Shown here piece by piece: positions 18,801-25,878 of a stretch of 64,000 nucleotides of DNA. The number at the start of each line of letters is the position of its first letter. Positions within the stretch are counted from its first letter, which is position 1. The notes beneath the pieces were generated by a model. That model did no database searches and was not told where the DNA came from. It worked only from the letters and a program-made list of their open reading frames with translations. The position numbers and the translations under genes were made by a program. The DNA is from Pantoea sp. At-9b (GTDB lineage: Bacteria; Pseudomonadota; Gammaproteobacteria; Enterobacterales; Enterobacteriaceae), in contig NC_014838.1 in the NCBI RefSeq assembly GCF_000175935.2, positions 682,001-746,000 of the forward strand. The letters run 5' to 3'.

Positions 18801-18955
18801 CGGTGCTGGGTCTGCTGCCGCTGTTACGCGATGTGTTTTTCCAGAGCATGGCTGTGGTGATCATTTTCGGGCTGGGTTTCGCCACCGTACTGACGCTGCT
18901 GGTGCTGCCGGTGCTGTATCGTTGCTTCCATGCCAGGGACGCTGCCGATGAATAA
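15890..18955 (+). CDS. RND-family efflux pump permease
   Basis: A 1021-aa inner-membrane proton-driven exporter with twelve helices and two large periplasmic loops. In helix 4 the proton-relay segment reads SMLVDNAIVVVEG (near residue 402). Compared with AcrB (D407-D408) the first Asp is kept and the second is Asn, and the position of AcrB Lys940 appears as Arg (GMLIRNGIVLLEE). Both changes are common in the adaptor-lipoprotein class of RND pumps, so activity is not in doubt. Substrates are unknown; drugs, dyes or plant phenolics are usual. It is coupled by overlap to the adaptor upstream and to the acyltransferase-like gene downstream. Confidence 0.9.
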   Translation: MMQIFDNFINKPVRIWMVILLLGVGGIYALLNIGRLEDPLFTIKAAVIVTQYPGASAQQVEEEVTLPLENALQRLPSLDNVSSISSNGLSQITVSIHTSYLANQLPQIWDELRRRVGDAALQFPPGVNAPFVNDDFGDVYGYFFVIYGKDFTNDELRNYADQLRRDLVLVPGVAKVAVAGVQQEQIRIALSSTKMSSYGITPARVADLLSRSNVVSNAGSIRLEGESIRFNPTGEFQSLEDLANLPISRPGTAQTIHLHDIATLSHDVTDTPDNLYHADGHDALAIGVSFAPGVNVINVGDALTQKLQDYQQDKPAGISLKVFYNQAHEVKQSVDGFILNFLMALAIVVGTLLIFMGLRSGIVIAASLAFNVLGTLLVMYLFGLELQRISLGALIISLSMLVDNAIVVVEGIKIDQQRGKPLQQATTQMIKRTALPLLGATVIAIIAFAPIGLSQDSTGEYCKSLFQVLLISLLLSWITALTLTPVFIKWSEARRKALQLPPQDDQSPYQGVVFRVYRSTLAGLIRIRWLTITVMVACLAASLYGFTFVKQNFFPSSNTPIFFTDLWLPYGTDINFTAATAAEIERFINQEPGVDATVTTIGQGAMRFTLTYDATRQYSNYAQIMVRVKDGRQLERIALATEHYIQQQYPQVNERIKRIQFGSASDSAIALRVIGPDPDTLRHIASQIDGIFQADGTTFPVRNDWQERSKVIRPQYSALRGQELGVDKRDIDQALRMNFSGDAVGIFRDGSRLIPIMLFPAPEERQNIDHIANIQLWSASLQHFVPLSNVISDFRLEWEDPLIMRRDRMRVLTVQTDPDPAQGLTAAQVVARVQPQIEQLKLPAGYRLEWGGELESSREAQSGLLSSLPIGFLVMFVITILMFNSLRDAVAIWITVPLALIGVTCGFLLTGIPFGFMALIGLLSLSGMLIRNGIVLLEETRQFRQQKPLQEAILDAATSRLRPILLTAFTTVLGLLPLLRDVFFQSMAVVIIFGLGFATVLTLLVLPVLYRCFHARDAADE

Positions 18956-19913
18956 TATTGGGTTGAATCTGCTGAAAACGCTGGCGTGCATGACGGCCGT
19001 GTCCTTTTTCACCCTGTATCAGAGTTATGATCGCTACAACTACAATTACAGCCTCGCGCTGAACATCCTGAGTTTTATCTCCACCATCGCCACGCCGCTC
19101 TACTTTTTGTTGAGCGGCTATCTGGATGCCGGACCGAAACACAGTCCGAACTGGCAACTGGAGAAGATCCGCCGCATTTTGTTGATTTTTCTCTTCTGGT
19201 TTAGCTTTTTCTGGTTTGCGGGAGTGCAAAATAAAGGCTATCTGATTCAGCCCTGGTTTGTGATTTCGCTGATTTTAATTTATGTCTCACAACCACAGAT
19301 TGACCGCCTGCTGCTGTTCCCCGGCAAAATGGCGGCAATCATTTTTGTGTTGTTGCTGGCGGCGTTCCTCTACGACATTCTGGCCGTGCTCTACCCGAAC
19401 ACGCGCGCCTTCTCACTGTTGCCACAATATCGCATCTGGACCTGGGTACTGTACTACCTCTCGGGTCGTCTGATGGCGTTGCCGAGCGTGGTACAAATGC
19501 TGCAATCCGTCCGGGTAGTGAAACTCAGTCTGCTGTTATTACCGGCGGTCTATTTGTTTACCTGGCTTTATGAACGTTATTACTTTATTGCGCGCTTTAT
19601 CACCACTGGCAATGATTTCGTCCTGACCGGCTCCCAGGTCTATTTTCTGGTGATCCTGATGGCGATTAGCGTCAACGCCATCACCGTGCCCGCGCACTGG
19701 AAAAAGGTGCCTGCGCTGTTCGCCACCCTCGGTAAAACCATGACGGGCGTCTACATCCTGCATTATCTGGTGTTTAACATCCTCGCCTGGGCAATTGCCA
19801 TTCGTTCGCTGGCCGATAAGATCATGGTGATTGCTTTGACCGTCGTGGTTTCGATGATGATTTCACTGCTGTTGTTGCAGGTCCCGGGGGTGAAAAAGCT
19901 GATTAGCCTGTAA
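18948..19913 (+). CDS. Acyltransferase-3-like integral membrane protein
   Basis: A 321-aa polytopic membrane protein with the features of the acyltransferase-3 (OafA/WecH) family: TPLYFLLSGYL near residue 50, WFVISLILIYV near residue 105, and a late GVYILHYLVFN. ATG 18948 overlaps the RND stop codon by 8 bp, so translation is coupled. The His normally found in the first helix of active family members is not visible; the segment reads FFTLYQSYDRYNY. It may be a divergent or non-catalytic member. The association with an RND pump suggests modification of an exported or envelope molecule, which is inference. Confidence 0.75.
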   Translation: MNNIGLNLLKTLACMTAVSFFTLYQSYDRYNYNYSLALNILSFISTIATPLYFLLSGYLDAGPKHSPNWQLEKIRRILLIFLFWFSFFWFAGVQNKGYLIQPWFVISLILIYVSQPQIDRLLLFPGKMAAIIFVLLLAAFLYDILAVLYPNTRAFSLLPQYRIWTWVLYYLSGRLMALPSVVQMLQSVRVVKLSLLLLPAVYLFTWLYERYYFIARFITTGNDFVLTGSQVYFLVILMAISVNAITVPAHWKKVPALFATLGKTMTGVYILHYLVFNILAWAIAIRSLADKIMVIALTVVVSMMISLLLLQVPGVKKLISL

Positions 19914-19918
19914 GCGGA

Positions 19919-19943
19919 TGGCTGGCGGCACGCCGCACAGCCA
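19919..19943. terminator. Hairpin between convergent acyltransferase and ybaA-like genes
   Basis: Arms TGGCTG-GCGGC and GCCGC-A-CAGCCA form a stable stem with a tiny loop, 6 bp after the acyltransferase stop and 11 bp before the stop of the opposing gene. There is no T run, so it is only terminator-like. Confidence 0.45.
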
Positions 19944-19953
19944 GATGACGCGT

Positions 19954-20307
19954 TCACTCATCAAGGATGGGGGAAAAGCCACCGTAAATCATGCGCTTGC
20001 CATCAAACGGCATGTTTTCGCCCATTTCTTTCATGCGCGGGTCGGCCATCAGTTTTTCATTAGCTGCATCACGTACCGCTTTGGAAGGATACTCAATCCA
20101 GCTAAACACCACCGTTTCTTCCTCTTCCGCTTTAACCGCCATGCGAAAGTCGGTGAGCTTGCCGTCCGGCACATCATCCGCCCAGCACTCGACGATACGC
20201 GTCGCACCAAACTCCTTAAACAAAGGCGCAGCTTTAGCCGCCATGGCCAGGTACGCCTCTTTTTTATCCAGCGGGACTGGCACCACAAATCCATCAACAT
20301 AGGGCAT
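19954..20307 (-). CDS. DUF1428 family protein, YbaA-like
   Basis: A 117-aa soluble protein matching the YbaA/DUF1428 family along its length: start MPYVDGFVVPVP, middle ECWADDVPDGK, end MIYGGFSPILDE. The family has a dimeric ferredoxin-like (ABM-type) fold and unknown function. GGAGG 6 nt upstream supports ATG 20307. It stands alone, converging on the acyltransferase-like gene. Confidence 0.88.
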   Translation of the reverse strand: MPYVDGFVVPVPLDKKEAYLAMAAKAAPLFKEFGATRIVECWADDVPDGKLTDFRMAVKAEEEETVVFSWIEYPSKAVRDAANEKLMADPRMKEMGENMPFDGKRMIYGGFSPILDE

Positions 20308-20427
20308 GGGAAATCCTCCGTCGTTAATGACGCGGCCAGTGGTGGCCGCGAAGATTAAGTGTACGTAAGATGTTCGACCTGGTTTTGCGTGACCGGTGGC
20401 AAAATGCTGACTCAGATATCCATCACA

Positions 20428-21864
20428 TCACACATAAGCCATCCATAATGCCAGAGCGATGACTAAGCCCATGCCTAACACCGCGAAAGCAAAAGCATAT
20501 GACTGATTTTTTGCCTCAGCCAGCGCTTGCGGTGACGTTTCAACGTTTGCAGATGCCGGATTCACAGGGCGTCTGGCGAGAATTTTATTAATGATTCTCG
20601 ATTGATAGCCATAATTCCAGCGCAGTTCTTCCCCTTCTTTGACATCCTGAGCGGTAAAAAAAGTGACGAATTCTATTCTGTTCATTTCGGCATAGCGTGG
20701 ACTGGATTTATCTAAGGTCGCCATGGCCAAAATATTCTCCACGTTATAGCCACTGGTTGCTTGTGTAATATCATTACCTGCCTGATTGAGTTCAAAAATG
20801 GTATTCATTTTTGCCATTGGATTATCCCCATCCCAAAAAAACTTGTGACTTACCCCTTCCCCTCCCAGGAGATTAATTTGCTTGTCGATATCAAGTTTTA
20901 AAACTTCATCCTCAGACATGACTTCGCCGCCATAGACACCTATGCAGGTCCCTTTTGCTAAATCTCGCGCAGCAACCAATTTTTCCTGGCCAATAAGACG
21001 TTGCTCGATAAATCGGCGATTAGGACTCGTTGATACATCATCGCTGGTGAATGCCTCTACCCGCACATTTTGTAGGTATAAATCTTTCCTGCTTGCTTCA
21101 CTTAGCCCTGGGTCGATAAAGGATTTGAGTTTCGCCTGCGCATCCTGTGGCAGGGGACGCGTCTTATCGAGGTCATAAATCGTAAAACCTCTTAATTTGA
21201 ATGGCGTGCCTGAGAGGCGAAAAGGAAATTTTCCCGCATTGTCCATGAAGGAAGATTGTCTGGCCGAAGGTTGGGATTGGTCTGAACTTGTTGCCACGCA
21301 GCCATTGATATCCCGCAACGTTGCAGGATTGTTTTTCACCATGCAGAAAAGATTGCTGCCATCAACCGTTCCAGCCGGGTCAGGATTGAGCCAACGCATT
21401 AACCACGGCAGATAATAGCGCCAGCCGTAATGAATTAACCCTGTTTTATCGCGCTCGTGACCGGCATAGCGATGGGTTTTATACTCGGCACCCATTTGAC
21501 TACGCGTTAACCAGATCGCCGTCCCGCCGAAGGGATAATAGTCTTCCCTGCTAATCATTGTGGCGTCAGCCGCTATTTCCAGTCTGGCGTTACCATTGCG
21601 ATCAGAAAAACGGTAGCGCACTTGCCGTATATGGGAATCGGCGGTTTTCGCTGATGTCCGATAATAAATCCGCGCGTTAGCCACATAAATCACCCGGTGG
21701 ATTTCACCGGATCGGGTTTCGTCGTCGCGCGTCCGAATCTCAATACCGTTGAGGTAGCGGACTTTATAACGTTGTACCAAACGCGCGGCTTTCTGCTGGA
21801 AAGATTTCATTATACGCCTACCCTGGCTGGGGTAGCGGTAACACTCACTGAGAACGGGCTGCAT
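20428..21864 (-). CDS. RHS-core / SET-domain / C-terminal transmembrane fusion protein (TccC-like tip)
   Basis: A 478-aa protein of unusual architecture. Residues about 35-190 match the C-terminal end of a TccC-type RHS shell and its associated core: VRYLNGIEIRT, YYPFGGTAIW at 109-118, DPAGTVDGSNLF at 162-173, ending DINGC at 185-189 where the TcC autoprotease would cut. Residues about 295-420 look like a SET lysine-methyltransferase domain: KGTCIGVYGGEV (304-315), GYNVEN (372-377) in place of the classic NHS motif, and KEGEELRWNYGY (409-420). A hydrophobic helix follows at 456-477. About 600 residues of RHS shell are missing, yet ATG 21864 has an excellent site (AAGGAG, 8-nt spacer), so this short form is probably expressed. 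A secreted effector modifying host proteins is the leading idea; a degenerate toxin tip is the alternative. Confidence 0.75.
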   Translation of the reverse strand: MQPVLSECYRYPSQGRRIMKSFQQKAARLVQRYKVRYLNGIEIRTRDDETRSGEIHRVIYVANARIYYRTSAKTADSHIRQVRYRFSDRNGNARLEIAADATMISREDYYPFGGTAIWLTRSQMGAEYKTHRYAGHERDKTGLIHYGWRYYLPWLMRWLNPDPAGTVDGSNLFCMVKNNPATLRDINGCVATSSDQSQPSARQSSFMDNAGKFPFRLSGTPFKLRGFTIYDLDKTRPLPQDAQAKLKSFIDPGLSEASRKDLYLQNVRVEAFTSDDVSTSPNRRFIEQRLIGQEKLVAARDLAKGTCIGVYGGEVMSEDEVLKLDIDKQINLLGGEGVSHKFFWDGDNPMAKMNTIFELNQAGNDITQATSGYNVENILAMATLDKSSPRYAEMNRIEFVTFFTAQDVKEGEELRWNYGYQSRIINKILARRPVNPASANVETSPQALAEAKNQSYAFAFAVLGMGLVIALALWMAYV

Positions 21865-21995
21865 GGTGTTTTCTCCTTTTTGGGTAACACCACCGAAGGT
21901 TACGGAGCAGGCATCCGATTAATAGCAAGTCGTTTCAATCCACAGCAGCAAATACGTTACAATGTCCTCTTGTTCATCAAGTCTCACGGAATTCT

Positions 21996-22682
21996 ATGCG
22001 CATTATCATCGATCAGGCTGACCAGCCCTTCATCCAGAGCCTATGTGGCGAGAAAATTGACAGTATTGAAGCCGAGTCAGCGCGCGCCAGGCAATTGCAT
22101 CAAGTGCTCCAGACCGCTCGTCAGCAGAGTCAACATGAAGCGGAACTGGACTGGAAACGTAGCGCGTTATTCCTCGCCCTTTTTGTGTTTCTCTATGCCG
22201 GATTGGGTGCCTCTCTGACGTTAGATCTCACCGCCAAAAGCTCCAGCCATAAGAGCATTGCTTACGCGCTGGAAGCCGTGCCGGTATTAATCGCCTTCTC
22301 CGGTTTTTTCCTTTCCTTGCTGTTCCTGTTTTTTACCCGCAGCAGCGCACGCCGGGCGCGTAACTGGGAACGCAGCATGCTGTTGCTGGAGAAGTACACC
22401 GCCTGCAACCTGAGCCATCAAATCAATGTGATGGGCGCGCGCACCACCCACTACTCTCAGCCGACCATCACTATTTCTCTGGCGTTATTTATCAGCGTGA
22501 CCTGGGTGGTGATGTATAACTTTTTCACCTTTACCACCAGCGGCGTGATAGGCAGCGTTATCTCGTTGTTTATCAGCACCATGACCTATGTGATCCTCGA
22601 TCTTCAGTTACTGAAGTCCGGTCAGCAGAGCGAGATTGATGAGCCATTGATCCCCGCTGAAGACGAAAAAGAAAAGCCCTAA
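21996..22682 (+). CDS. Four-helix membrane protein of unknown function
   Basis: A 228-aa protein with no family I can name with confidence. An N-terminal polar, heptad-like helix (about residues 22-50) precedes four hydrophobic segments at about 55-75, 88-112, 155-175 and 182-205, with an acidic C-terminal tail (EPLIPAEDEKEKP). Two helix pairs are separated by a basic cytoplasmic linker (RSSARRARNWER). It is divergent from the RHS-SET gene with 131 bp between starts, which allows a shared promoter region and possibly a functional link. A strong terminator follows. Confidence 0.65.
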   Translation: MRIIIDQADQPFIQSLCGEKIDSIEAESARARQLHQVLQTARQQSQHEAELDWKRSALFLALFVFLYAGLGASLTLDLTAKSSSHKSIAYALEAVPVLIAFSGFFLSLLFLFFTRSSARRARNWERSMLLLEKYTACNLSHQINVMGARTTHYSQPTITISLALFISVTWVVMYNFFTFTTSGVIGSVISLFISTMTYVILDLQLLKSGQQSEIDEPLIPAEDEKEKP

Positions 22683-22691
22683 GTCTGCGGC

Positions 22692-22719
22692 AACAGCGCG
22701 ATGTCTCGCGCTGTTTTCA
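22692..22719. terminator. Bidirectional terminator between convergent genes
   Basis: Perfect 10-bp stem AACAGCGCGA/TCGCGCTGTT with loop TGTC, then TT on the plus strand and A/T-rich flanks. It lies between the stop codons of the four-helix protein and the small Cys-rich protein. Confidence 0.75.
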
Positions 22720-23046
22720 TACCGTCTCAGGCATCACTTCCACCAGTATCAACGGACATTTCCTCACCCGACACGCCTGGGAGTATGCCAACGAGCACAC
22801 CGCGCACAGATCGCGTTCCTCTGATTGATATTCATATTCGGTGAAATAACGAAACTGACCACGCTCAGGCTCGGTACGCCAGAAGCGCTGTGGTTCGAGA
22901 ATTTCATCAAGTTGCCTGAAGGTCAGGGCCGAAGGGTTATGAAACCCCACTCTTACGCGATAAATAGTCATCCTGCGATTATTCGCACCGGGCCTTAGGT
23001 CTGCCAGACGGTATTGGTTTTCAATGCGATAGACTTCACTTATCAC
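22717..23046 (-). CDS. Small Cys-rich hypothetical protein
   Basis: Up to 109 aa. The upstream start is GTG 23046 with no clear ribosome-binding site; ATG 22971 (84 aa, MTIYRVRVGFHN) is an alternative. The C-terminal half carries four Cys (CAVCSLAYSQACRVRKC), a spacing that could bind a metal or form a small knuckle. I recognise no family. It converges on the membrane protein across a terminator. The coding character is plausible but not certain. Confidence 0.45.
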   Translation of the reverse strand: MISEVYRIENQYRLADLRPGANNRRMTIYRVRVGFHNPSALTFRQLDEILEPQRFWRTEPERGQFRYFTEYEYQSEERDLCAVCSLAYSQACRVRKCPLILVEVMPETV

Positions 23047-23110
23047 GCAGAGTGACAGGTTGGGTGTTCAAGGTTAAAGTGCTTTTTTTTGTCTGATTTC
23101 ACGAGGGAAA

Positions 23111-23443
23111 ATGAAACGCTTATTTGTTTACGGCACGCTGTGCCCCGGCCGTTCCAATGCACATATTCTGGAAGAAATTGGCGGAGAATGGCTTGCCGGG
23201 CATGTGACAGGCACCTTTTATGAACGCGGCTGGGGAGCAGCAGCGGATTTTCCCGGTCTTGTGCTGGACAAGAATGGCCCCGAGGTAAAGGGATACCTGT
23301 TTCTCTCTGACAACCTGGAAGCCCACTGGCCAATGCTGGATGAGTTCGAGGACGGTTATGATCGGGTTAAAGTGGATGTCACCACCGTTGAGGGCCAGCA
23401 GGTTACGGCGTGGGTGTATCAGCTGCAACCGCAGAATGCGTGA
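23111..23443 (+). CDS. Gamma-glutamylcyclotransferase-fold protein, YtfP/AIG2-like
   Basis: A 110-aa soluble protein starting with the family signature MKRLFVYGTL. DEFEDGYDRV at about residues 76-85 supplies the acidic residue equivalent to the catalytic Glu of gamma-glutamylcyclotransferases. Relatives include YtfP and gamma-glutamylamine cyclotransferases; the true substrate is unknown. It is preceded by GAGGG and is a single gene, followed by a possible terminator near 23570-23605. Confidence 0.85.
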   Translation: MKRLFVYGTLCPGRSNAHILEEIGGEWLAGHVTGTFYERGWGAAADFPGLVLDKNGPEVKGYLFLSDNLEAHWPMLDEFEDGYDRVKVDVTTVEGQQVTAWVYQLQPQNA

Positions 23444-23569
23444 TTAGAATCCCCCCGTGCAAAATCGGGTTGACGCCTCTGCCGCCGCCATTAATAATAA
23501 AAAACGGCGGCACGGTGGGTAGTGACCGTGACCGCCGGAAAAACGACTTACGATGTGGTTTATCTTGAG

Positions 23570-23605
23570 GGGATCGACGTTGGCGCGTCGACCCTTTAGT
23601 TTTTT
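23570..23605 (+). terminator. Possible rho-independent terminator after the ytfP-like gene
   Basis: Stem GGATCGACG/CGTCGACCC (8 of 9 paired, 6-nt loop), followed by TTTAGTTTTTT. It lies 127 bp downstream of the ytfP-like stop codon. Confidence 0.5.
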
Positions 23606-23744
23606 CCACCAGCGCCGAACTAAAATCCCCACGGCATATCTGCTTTTACCTGTCATACCGCGAAGAAGTTATGCGAACACGCTGAAAATCACCTTCGGTC
23701 AACTGACAAGCTTACGAAATATTGTCATAACTTCGTCATTTACT

Positions 23745-23763
23745 GAAAATGACTCTCATTATC
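23745..23763. promoter_or_regulatory. Fur-like operator upstream of the two-component system
   Basis: GAAAATGACTCTCATTATC; its reverse complement matches the 19-bp consensus GATAATGATAATCATTATC at 16 of 19 positions (my count). It ends 54 bp before the response-regulator start, so iron-dependent repression of the regulator-sensor pair is expected. Confidence 0.7.
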
Positions 23764-23817
23764 AATAATGATAAAATCCCGTCTCCACCCTCTCCCCCAC
23801 GCCATGCAATTGATGAT

Positions 23818-24534
23818 ATGACCGATACCCATATTTTGATTGTCGAAGACGACGCCGAGATCAGTCGTTCGCTCGCGACTTTCCTACAGGCCAAAGGCTA
23901 CACCGCCACCACCAGCGACTCCGCAGAAGCGGGATTGCTGTTTCTCAAAACCCACGCACCTGACCTGATCCTGTTGGACCTGATGCTACCCGGTGAAAGC
24001 GGCCTCGATTTTTGTCGCAAAATTCGTTCTCCAGACAGCCCACCAATCATCATGGTGACGGCGCTGGACGATCCAATTGATAACGTGGTGGGTTTAGAGC
24101 TGGGGGCGGACGACTATGTGATTAAACCTTTCGATCTCAATGTGCTGCTGGCGCGCATCCGCGCCGTGTTACGCCGCACCAGCGCGATAGAAACCGCACA
24201 AAAACCGGTTGGTGAAGCGGTATTACAATTTTCTGGTTTCACGTTTTATCCGTCCCGACGCTTTCTGCGCAGTCCAACGGGTATCCGCAAGCCCCTTACC
24301 GGCGTGGAAACCGATTTGCTGCTGGTGTTGTGTCAGCACGTCAAAAAAGTCCTTTCCCGCGAAGACCTGATTCAGTTAACCCGAGGCAGTGAAGCCCCGC
24401 TTTCCATGCGCTCCATCGATTTACTGATTAGCCGCTTACGCAGAAAATTGGTCACTGATGACACCAATGAAGAGTTTATCCGTACCTTCAGGAACAACGG
24501 CTATATGTTCCGACCGGACGTCAGGAGAGTGTGA
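23818..24534 (+). CDS. OmpR/PhoB-family response regulator
   Basis: A 238-aa regulator from ATG 23818 (MTDTHILIVEDDAE). The frame is open back to 23749, but that would add a proline-rich leader overlapping the operator. The receiver domain spans about residues 1-120 with the acidic pair EDD, phospho-acceptor Asp in LILLDLMLPG, and the Lys in DDYVIKPFD. A winged-helix trans_reg_C DNA-binding domain follows. The stop overlaps the sensor-kinase start (TGATG). With its Fur-like operator and siderophore-receptor neighbours it resembles PfeR-type regulators, an inference from context. Confidence 0.88.
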   Translation: MTDTHILIVEDDAEISRSLATFLQAKGYTATTSDSAEAGLLFLKTHAPDLILLDLMLPGESGLDFCRKIRSPDSPPIIMVTALDDPIDNVVGLELGADDYVIKPFDLNVLLARIRAVLRRTSAIETAQKPVGEAVLQFSGFTFYPSRRFLRSPTGIRKPLTGVETDLLLVLCQHVKKVLSREDLIQLTRGSEAPLSMRSIDLLISRLRRKLVTDDTNEEFIRTFRNNGYMFRPDVRRV

Positions 24535-25850
24535 TGCGGCGGTTTTTTTCTACCACGTTAGGCCACATCCTGATCATTATTTCCTGTTCTACCGTGATCA
24601 CCTTTCTGGCACTCAGCACCCTGCTTTTTATCCCTAAAGGTCCGCCCGGCCCCCCCTGGCCGTGGCAGACCACCTATCACATTGCCAGTGTGGTTAAGAT
24701 TCTGCGCGGTATGCAACCTGAACAGCGCGCAGCCGTTCTGGATGCGACACAGCACGTTGACGGATTACTTTTCAAACTGGTGCAACAACCCACGCGTTGC
24801 ACGACCGATACCTTTAATACCTGGGATCTGGCCAAAACCTTATCCTGGGAATTAGGTGATAAATATCCCGTGGCGGTGTTTTCCTGTAATGCCGCCAATC
24901 CACGCAAAGATATTCAGGTCATTATTCCGCTCGGCGGGTCACACCTTGAAGTGATGGTGGATAATATTGGTCGGGAGCCGACCCGTTTCACCTTCCCAAC
25001 GTTCTGTGCCATCCTGTTTTTGCTCACTGGCATCATTGCCATGTCCGTCTGGGCCATCGGACGTATCATCAGCCCGCTGCGCAAAATATCCGAGAAGGCC
25101 GACCTGTTCAGCCGGGACCTCGCCGTGATGCCAATACAAGAAGAAGGCCCTCTCGAATTACGTCGCGTCGCTCAGACATTTAATCTGTTGCAGGAACGGA
25201 TTGCCCACTCGCTGGAAAGCCGCAGCCGAATGCTGGCGGCGATCAGCCATGATCTGCGCACCCCCTTGACGCGTATGCGTTTATGCCTGGAAACCCATGC
25301 TTCCGAACGCGTCAGCACGAAATTGATCAAAGAAATCGATCTGATGAATAAACTCATCGGTTCCGCGTTAGCGTTTATCCGTACCGGTTCGGATGGTGAA
25401 CAATCAGAATGGGTTGATCTCGATGCGTTACTGACCACCCTGAGTGATGAGTATGAAGATGCAGGCAGCGCCATCGATTATCACGGCCAGCCAGGGCTGG
25501 CAGTTTTCTGTAAACCCGATGCGATACAACGCGTTATCACTAATCTAATCGATAACGCACTGGCGCATAGCCATCAAATTGCGGTGCACACCACGCAAGC
25601 GGCAGATCAGGCGATCATTGAAATAATCGATAACGGTCCAGGCATTCCGGCAGAGATGCTGGAGCGTGTGAAGGAACCTTTTTTCCGTCTTGATGCCGCC
25701 CGCAATGAGCGCAAAGGGAGCGCCGGGCTGGGTCTGTCGATCGTGAACGACATTATAAAACTGCACGGCGGGACGTTTACGCTGAGAAATCACCTGCCGA
25801 CAGGGCTGATTGCCCGAGTGGTGCTGCCACAGGCACCCACCCCTCCCTGA
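24534..25850 (+). CDS. Sensor histidine kinase of the EnvZ/PfeS type
   Basis: A 438-aa inner-membrane kinase. ATG 24534 overlaps the regulator stop and is served by AGGAGA a few bases upstream. Topology is one N-terminal helix, a periplasmic sensor region of about 120 residues, a second helix near residues 155-180 and a HAMP linker. The kinase core has the H box AAISHDLRTPLTR, N box NLIDNALAHS, and G1/G2 boxes DNGPGIP and GSAGLGLSI. The short periplasmic domain would be the signal receiver, plausibly for a ferric siderophore given the neighbourhood; the ligand is not evident. Confidence 0.88.
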   Translation: MRRFFSTTLGHILIIISCSTVITFLALSTLLFIPKGPPGPPWPWQTTYHIASVVKILRGMQPEQRAAVLDATQHVDGLLFKLVQQPTRCTTDTFNTWDLAKTLSWELGDKYPVAVFSCNAANPRKDIQVIIPLGGSHLEVMVDNIGREPTRFTFPTFCAILFLLTGIIAMSVWAIGRIISPLRKISEKADLFSRDLAVMPIQEEGPLELRRVAQTFNLLQERIAHSLESRSRMLAAISHDLRTPLTRMRLCLETHASERVSTKLIKEIDLMNKLIGSALAFIRTGSDGEQSEWVDLDALLTTLSDEYEDAGSAIDYHGQPGLAVFCKPDAIQRVITNLIDNALAHSHQIAVHTTQAADQAIIEIIDNGPGIPAEMLERVKEPFFRLDAARNERKGSAGLGLSIVNDIIKLHGGTFTLRNHLPTGLIARVVLPQAPTPP

Positions 25851-25878
25851 TAATGTTATGAGGGAGGGGGTATCACGA

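Larger units (their letters stand above)
23444..23817 (+). other. Gene-free interval before the two-component system
   Basis: A 374-bp interval with two hairpin-forming tracts (arms TGCCGCCG/CGGCGGCA near 23490-23520, and the terminator candidate at 23570-23605) and the Fur-like site at 23745-23763. A 71-codon frame at 23553-23768 has no ribosome-binding site and runs through both the hairpin and the operator, so I do not call it. Confidence 0.5.

Noticed and set aside
20428..21864. Reading the RHS-SET gene as a mere pseudogene fragment of a toxin complex gene
   Set aside because: The frame is intact over 478 codons with a strong start signal and a structured C-terminal cargo; decay would usually show frameshifts.
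23553..23768. 71-codon frame before the two-component system
   Set aside because: No ribosome-binding site; it crosses a terminator-like stem and the Fur-like operator.
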